Positions 60,471-64,000 of a stretch of DNA of 64,000 bases are shown here, piece after piece (the stretch's first letter is position 1; every line of letters begins with the position of its first letter). Below the pieces are notes generated by a model. The model did no database searches, was not told the origin of the DNA, and was given only the letters and a program-made list of their open reading frames with translations. Origin of the DNA: Impatiens glandulifera (lineage: Eukaryota; Streptophyta; Magnoliopsida; Ericales; Balsaminaceae); NCBI RefSeq assembly GCF_907164915.1, contig NC_061864.1, positions 1,538,389-1,602,388 on the forward strand, given 5' to 3'. A program made the translations under genes and the position numbers.

Positions 60471-62582
60471 TCAATGAGATTCGACAAGGACAAATAGGGT
60501 CTTTCCATTCAGCTTTTCTCGGCCCTGTGAGTAATAGGAGAATGAATGTTGAAGTTACTATAAACCAAAACAATGCAGTTGATTCATTATGAAATCCAAG
60601 CACAATAACATCATAATACAGGAAATTGAAATACATGATTGAGGGAAACCGCACCTTCAATTCTGGTATTTCAATCACACACGCACATTCAACTACTTCA
60701 GCTCCAGCTCGTTCTGACCACAAAAATAACTATAATGCATCAAATGTACACAATAAACCCTAGTTTCTAACTATATTCCATTCTGCTAAATGACTCTGAA
60801 ATAACCATTTGTTCATTTGACATGCATCTGATTGAACAATGGTAATTGAATTGTGGGGAAAAAAAATAGTACCAAGTAAGCTCATTGCAGCACCGAGTGT
60901 GCCACCAGTTGCGATCAAATCATCAACCACCAGTGCACGGTCACCCTTCTCGACAGCTCCAACATGGATCTCAAGACAATCCCTTCCATATTCCAGGACA
61001 TACTCCTCTGACATAACTCTACCTGTCTCATAAATTTAAATCCCATTTATAATCATCATCATCAATTCTGAAAAATACTAAATTTTCACGCTGATAGAAA
61101 CCTACCTGGAAGCTTTCCTGGCTTCCTCAAGGGCACAAACTTGGCTCCAATAGCCAATGCAATAGCAGGACCAAAAATGAATCCCCGAGCCTCTATTCCT
61201 GAGACTCACACAAGCTATAAATCAAGATGCATTATAATTTAAGACTCAAATTAAACTATTTCAGCAGCTCATACATAATGAGACCTTTTGCATTATCCAA
61301 CTTCATAATCTGAGAAGAAACTAAAAAATAAGTAATTTTCCTACATAGTAAATCTTGTCTCATACTTCATGTGAATTCTCCTCCTATGACAAAACCCAAC
61401 CACTACATAGCAGACAGAAGATTCTAAAATATACATATAAAACAAGCAAAGAATATCTAAACACGCCATGATATAGAGACAAAAGTCAGGAATATTTATA
61501 ATGAGAAGGGACTTTAAAACATATATTATGACACTGCATTACTTATTAAACTATATATTAAAAGGTATCCTGGAGTCTATTCCAGTGAAGTCTGCCAGAA
61601 AACTATATAAAATAAACATCAAAGGGGTGGCTTAAAATATTATAAATCAGACACATAAGATAACCCCACCAAGAATGACATAAGTTAGAATACTGTAGTA
61701 GCTTGGCTCTTACTCCTCTTCTTTGCAGCATGCTATCACCAACCGACAGCAATAGGGACAGAATTCATAAGGTGATAAAATAAAATAAAAGGATCAAGGA
61801 ATAATGATGATCAAAGCAAGCAATAAATAATTGATCAATAGAAAAATGCAGACCAGAGATTGAAGCACAGGTAATATAGAGATGAACCAAGGGACAAACC
61901 ACAATGAGAAACGGAATAAGCGGGAGGCATAATTATAAGCAATTAATCAAGGTGCAGGATTAATTGGATGAAACCCCACAATAGAGTGAAGCCAAGATTT
62001 TGCACAATTTGTGAAAGGGTAGGGTCCATAATTATGTGGGCACAAGCTGTAATGAGAGCACATGCAACAGAGACGACTCATCCGATATGTAAAAGAGGAA
62101 AATCAATAGCTCTAACAACCACCTAGCAATAAATCAAGATCAAACTCAAAATTACATCAAAAAAATAGTCTCTTGGAAGCTTATGCAATGCCATTAATGG
62201 TGTACCAGTAAAAAAAGAATAATAAACTAGTATTATGATGAACTAATTCATGATTTACTTAAATTTGAATGGACAATGTTTGTACCTACCTGCTACTACT
62301 GTTATGTTATTTCCTTTGTATCGGTCGACGAACAAATTAATGGTGTCCTTGAAGACATTTGGATCGAGTAAGAGAGTAGTAATGTCTTGAAACATAATCC
62401 CTGTATTGATTGATGGCATGCATATGGATATGGTGAGAATGAGATAGATAAAGAGTCTGAGGAAGGTGTTGGTATGGAATTGGATTATTATTACCTGGTT
62501 TGGGAAAGTCGGGGACTACACGGATTTTAGATTTGATGGCACGCCGACGAGGATCGTCTTTGCCGCCGGAGAGCGACGTCAT
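60471..62582 (-). CDS. APT: Adenine phosphoribosyltransferase
   Basis: Six exons on the reverse strand, 62582-62495, 62400-62290, 61198-61106, 61022-60873, 60713-60655 and 60524-60471, join in phase to 184 residues. The enzyme joins adenine to PRPP to give AMP (purine salvage), and in plants some members also convert cytokinin bases to nucleotides. The phosphoribosyl-binding motif is [11 protein letters not shown] at residues 129-139. The N-terminal block [20 protein letters not shown], the [10 protein letters not shown] loop (67-76) and LRKPGKLPG match plant APTs. There is no plastid transit peptide, so it is probably the cytosolic APT2-5 type. Cys and Glu runs [16 protein letters not shown] are typical. 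A GA-repeat leader (62728-62741) lies upstream. Confidence 0.96.
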
Positions 62583-64000
62583 TGTGCTGAGAAATGCAGA
62601 TGAGTATGGAATGAGCGAAGAAGCTCAACAGCTCTTTATGATTCTGCGTTGTGAATTTTAGGTCAATTTTCTACTTCTCAAGGTAGAAGAAGCAGTTGAG
62701 GATTCTAGATAGATAGACATGCAAAGAGAGAGAGAGAGAGCGGCAGCGAAGAGGGCCTTCCGTCGGCTAGACTCCGGTTAACATTTATATGGGCAATCAT
62801 CAAGAACCCAAAATATATAATAATTATATATTTCAAATAAATAAATTCAATCATTTCTAAATTTTGTACTTGAGAAGTTTACGGAATAATTTGAAAATTA
62901 TTTTTCATTTTTTTTTTTTTTTTTTTAAGTTACTCGATTTAATGTATCCTCCCATAATTTATATGAATACTTACTATTTTAATTAGATGTACATGGTTTA
63001 TTTCAAAAATTTAGACAAATTTGTCTTTGGAGAAATCCTTAACAAATTGTTATCTTCTATTATTTATTAATTAATTTCTCATATGTAACTCTTATTTGAA
63101 TTTAATGAGAATTAATTATTTTTAAAAAAAATTGTATATAGAAGGTGTCTCTTTTATTTGTCATTTAGATTTGAGTTGGTGTTATATTTAGTTGAGTTCC
63201 ACATCTGTAGGATAAAAAAAAATCTATCTTAAATTTTTATATTTCAAATAATATTTTCAATTGTTAATGGATCGTGTTTATTGCTCGTACTATCTTATTG
63301 TATAAATATTGTTAGTATAGGTCATCTTAGCAACAAATGAGGCAAAATAAGAATATAAAATTATTTTACTTTTTTCAATAATGGGTCTTTAATGCGGAGC
63401 CCCTTTTACACATATCTTGTAATAATTTTGTATAAATTTATTACTATTTTGAATATATATGATCCATTATCATCTGATGAGACATTTCGGAGTTGTTTAT
63501 AAATTCTCGACAAAGGATAATTTTAATTGTCGGCTAGAATATTTATATTTGACATTGTTTCATTAGTTTGTATTGGCTTACTTTACTTTAATATTTTTCG
63601 TTTAAAAATTCAAATGAATTCATTTTTGAAGTAACCATCAATAAATTCATAAATGTTGAATATTTTCTATTTAATTTTATTTTATTTAAATTTTATATAC
63701 AATTTGATATTTAAATCATCAATTGTTTATTAAATTATTTTAATTTTAATGATGTTATTTTATTATTATTATTTATTAATTAATTTTGTAGATTTAATTG
63801 AACTTAATTAGAATTATTTTTCATTATTTGTGTTGGCTTGCTCTATTTTGTTTAAAAACTCAAATAAATTCGTTTTTGGAGTTACCTTAAACAAATCCTT
63901 AATCGTTGGATATTTTCTATTTAAAATTTTATTTTTGTAAATTGTTTATATAATTTGATATTTAAATTATCAATTATTTATTTTGATTCCAACGATGTTA
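62583..64000. other. APT upstream region and intergenic DNA to the window end
   Basis: 62583-62790 is the leader and promoter side of the reverse-strand APT gene, with a (GA)n run at 62728-62741 that reads as CT in the transcript sense. The rest is AT-rich and non-coding, with a T run at about 62909-62926 and a diverged direct repeat from 63569 on. Confidence 0.55.
63569..64000 (+). repeat. Diverged direct repeat, period about 260 bp
   Basis: Units starting near 63569 and 63829 share a TTGGCTT start, TTTAAAAATTCAAAT, TATTTTCTATTTAA, AATTTGATATTTAAAT with ATCAATT, and GATGTTA. The second unit reaches the window edge. A weaker third similarity lies near 63010. Confidence 0.6.

Noticed and set aside
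1..64000. CRISPR array, operons or an unknown multi-gene system
   Set aside because: The window is plant nuclear DNA with independent spliced genes. No regularly spaced short repeats with unique spacers and no linked functional set were seen.

Overview
The window is nuclear DNA of a dicot plant. It is AT-rich, has genes with short GT-AG spliced exons, carries eight-cysteine hybrid proline-rich proteins and an RGF/GOLVEN peptide hormone gene, and has long gaps filled with decayed transposons, SINE-like pieces and (AT)n runs. The species cannot be fixed from the sequence alone. I rebuilt the spliced genes by reading exon borders and reading phase by eye. All of them close into complete reading frames.

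Layout. From 1 to 9.5 kb there is a single-exon invertase/pectin methylesterase inhibitor gene (3449-3988), a broken tandem copy of it upstream (1608-2400) that carries a transposon flanked by a target duplication, and a large hairpin element (4449-5295). From 9.5 to 21.3 kb lies the gene-rich block: an RGF/GOLVEN precursor (+, 9530-10572), a YbaK/aminoacyl-tRNA editing-domain protein (-, 11853-14927), head-to-head with mitochondrial complex I subunit NDUFB8 (+, 15967-18361), then two head-to-head HyPRP genes (-, 18641-19066; +, 20823-21230). From 21.3 to 38 kb I find no intact gene. That stretch holds microsatellites, SINE-like copies, LINE remnants and a roughly 2-kb direct tandem duplication (31113-35243). 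From 38 to 48 kb there is an NPF6-type nitrate-transporter homologue (+, 38178-40862), converging on an oxysterol-binding-protein-related gene (-, 42698-47724). From 48 to 57 kb no gene is seen, but there is a three-unit tandem repeat (56103-56610). From 57 to 62.6 kb lie an intronless lipid phosphate phosphatase (-, 57427-58137), a 1.7-kb foldback element (58212-59899) whose edge is about 75 bp from that gene's start codon, and adenine phosphoribosyltransferase (-, 60471-62582). The last 1.4 kb is intergenic with a diverged repeat.

The genes do not form a pathway. They are ordinary housekeeping, transport, signalling and cell-wall genes. I see no new multi-gene system. The most unusual items are structural: the foldback element with gene-leader-like arms and GC-rich 21-bp repeats, the hairpin at 4.4-5.3 kb, the duplicated non-coding block at 31-35 kb, and a pair of inverted SINE-like copies. 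Protein-level points of interest are a likely FFAT motif in the ORP protein, Tyr in place of the nitrate-contacting His in the NPF6 protein, and a telomere-like repeat that encodes the Pro-Asn linker of one HyPRP.
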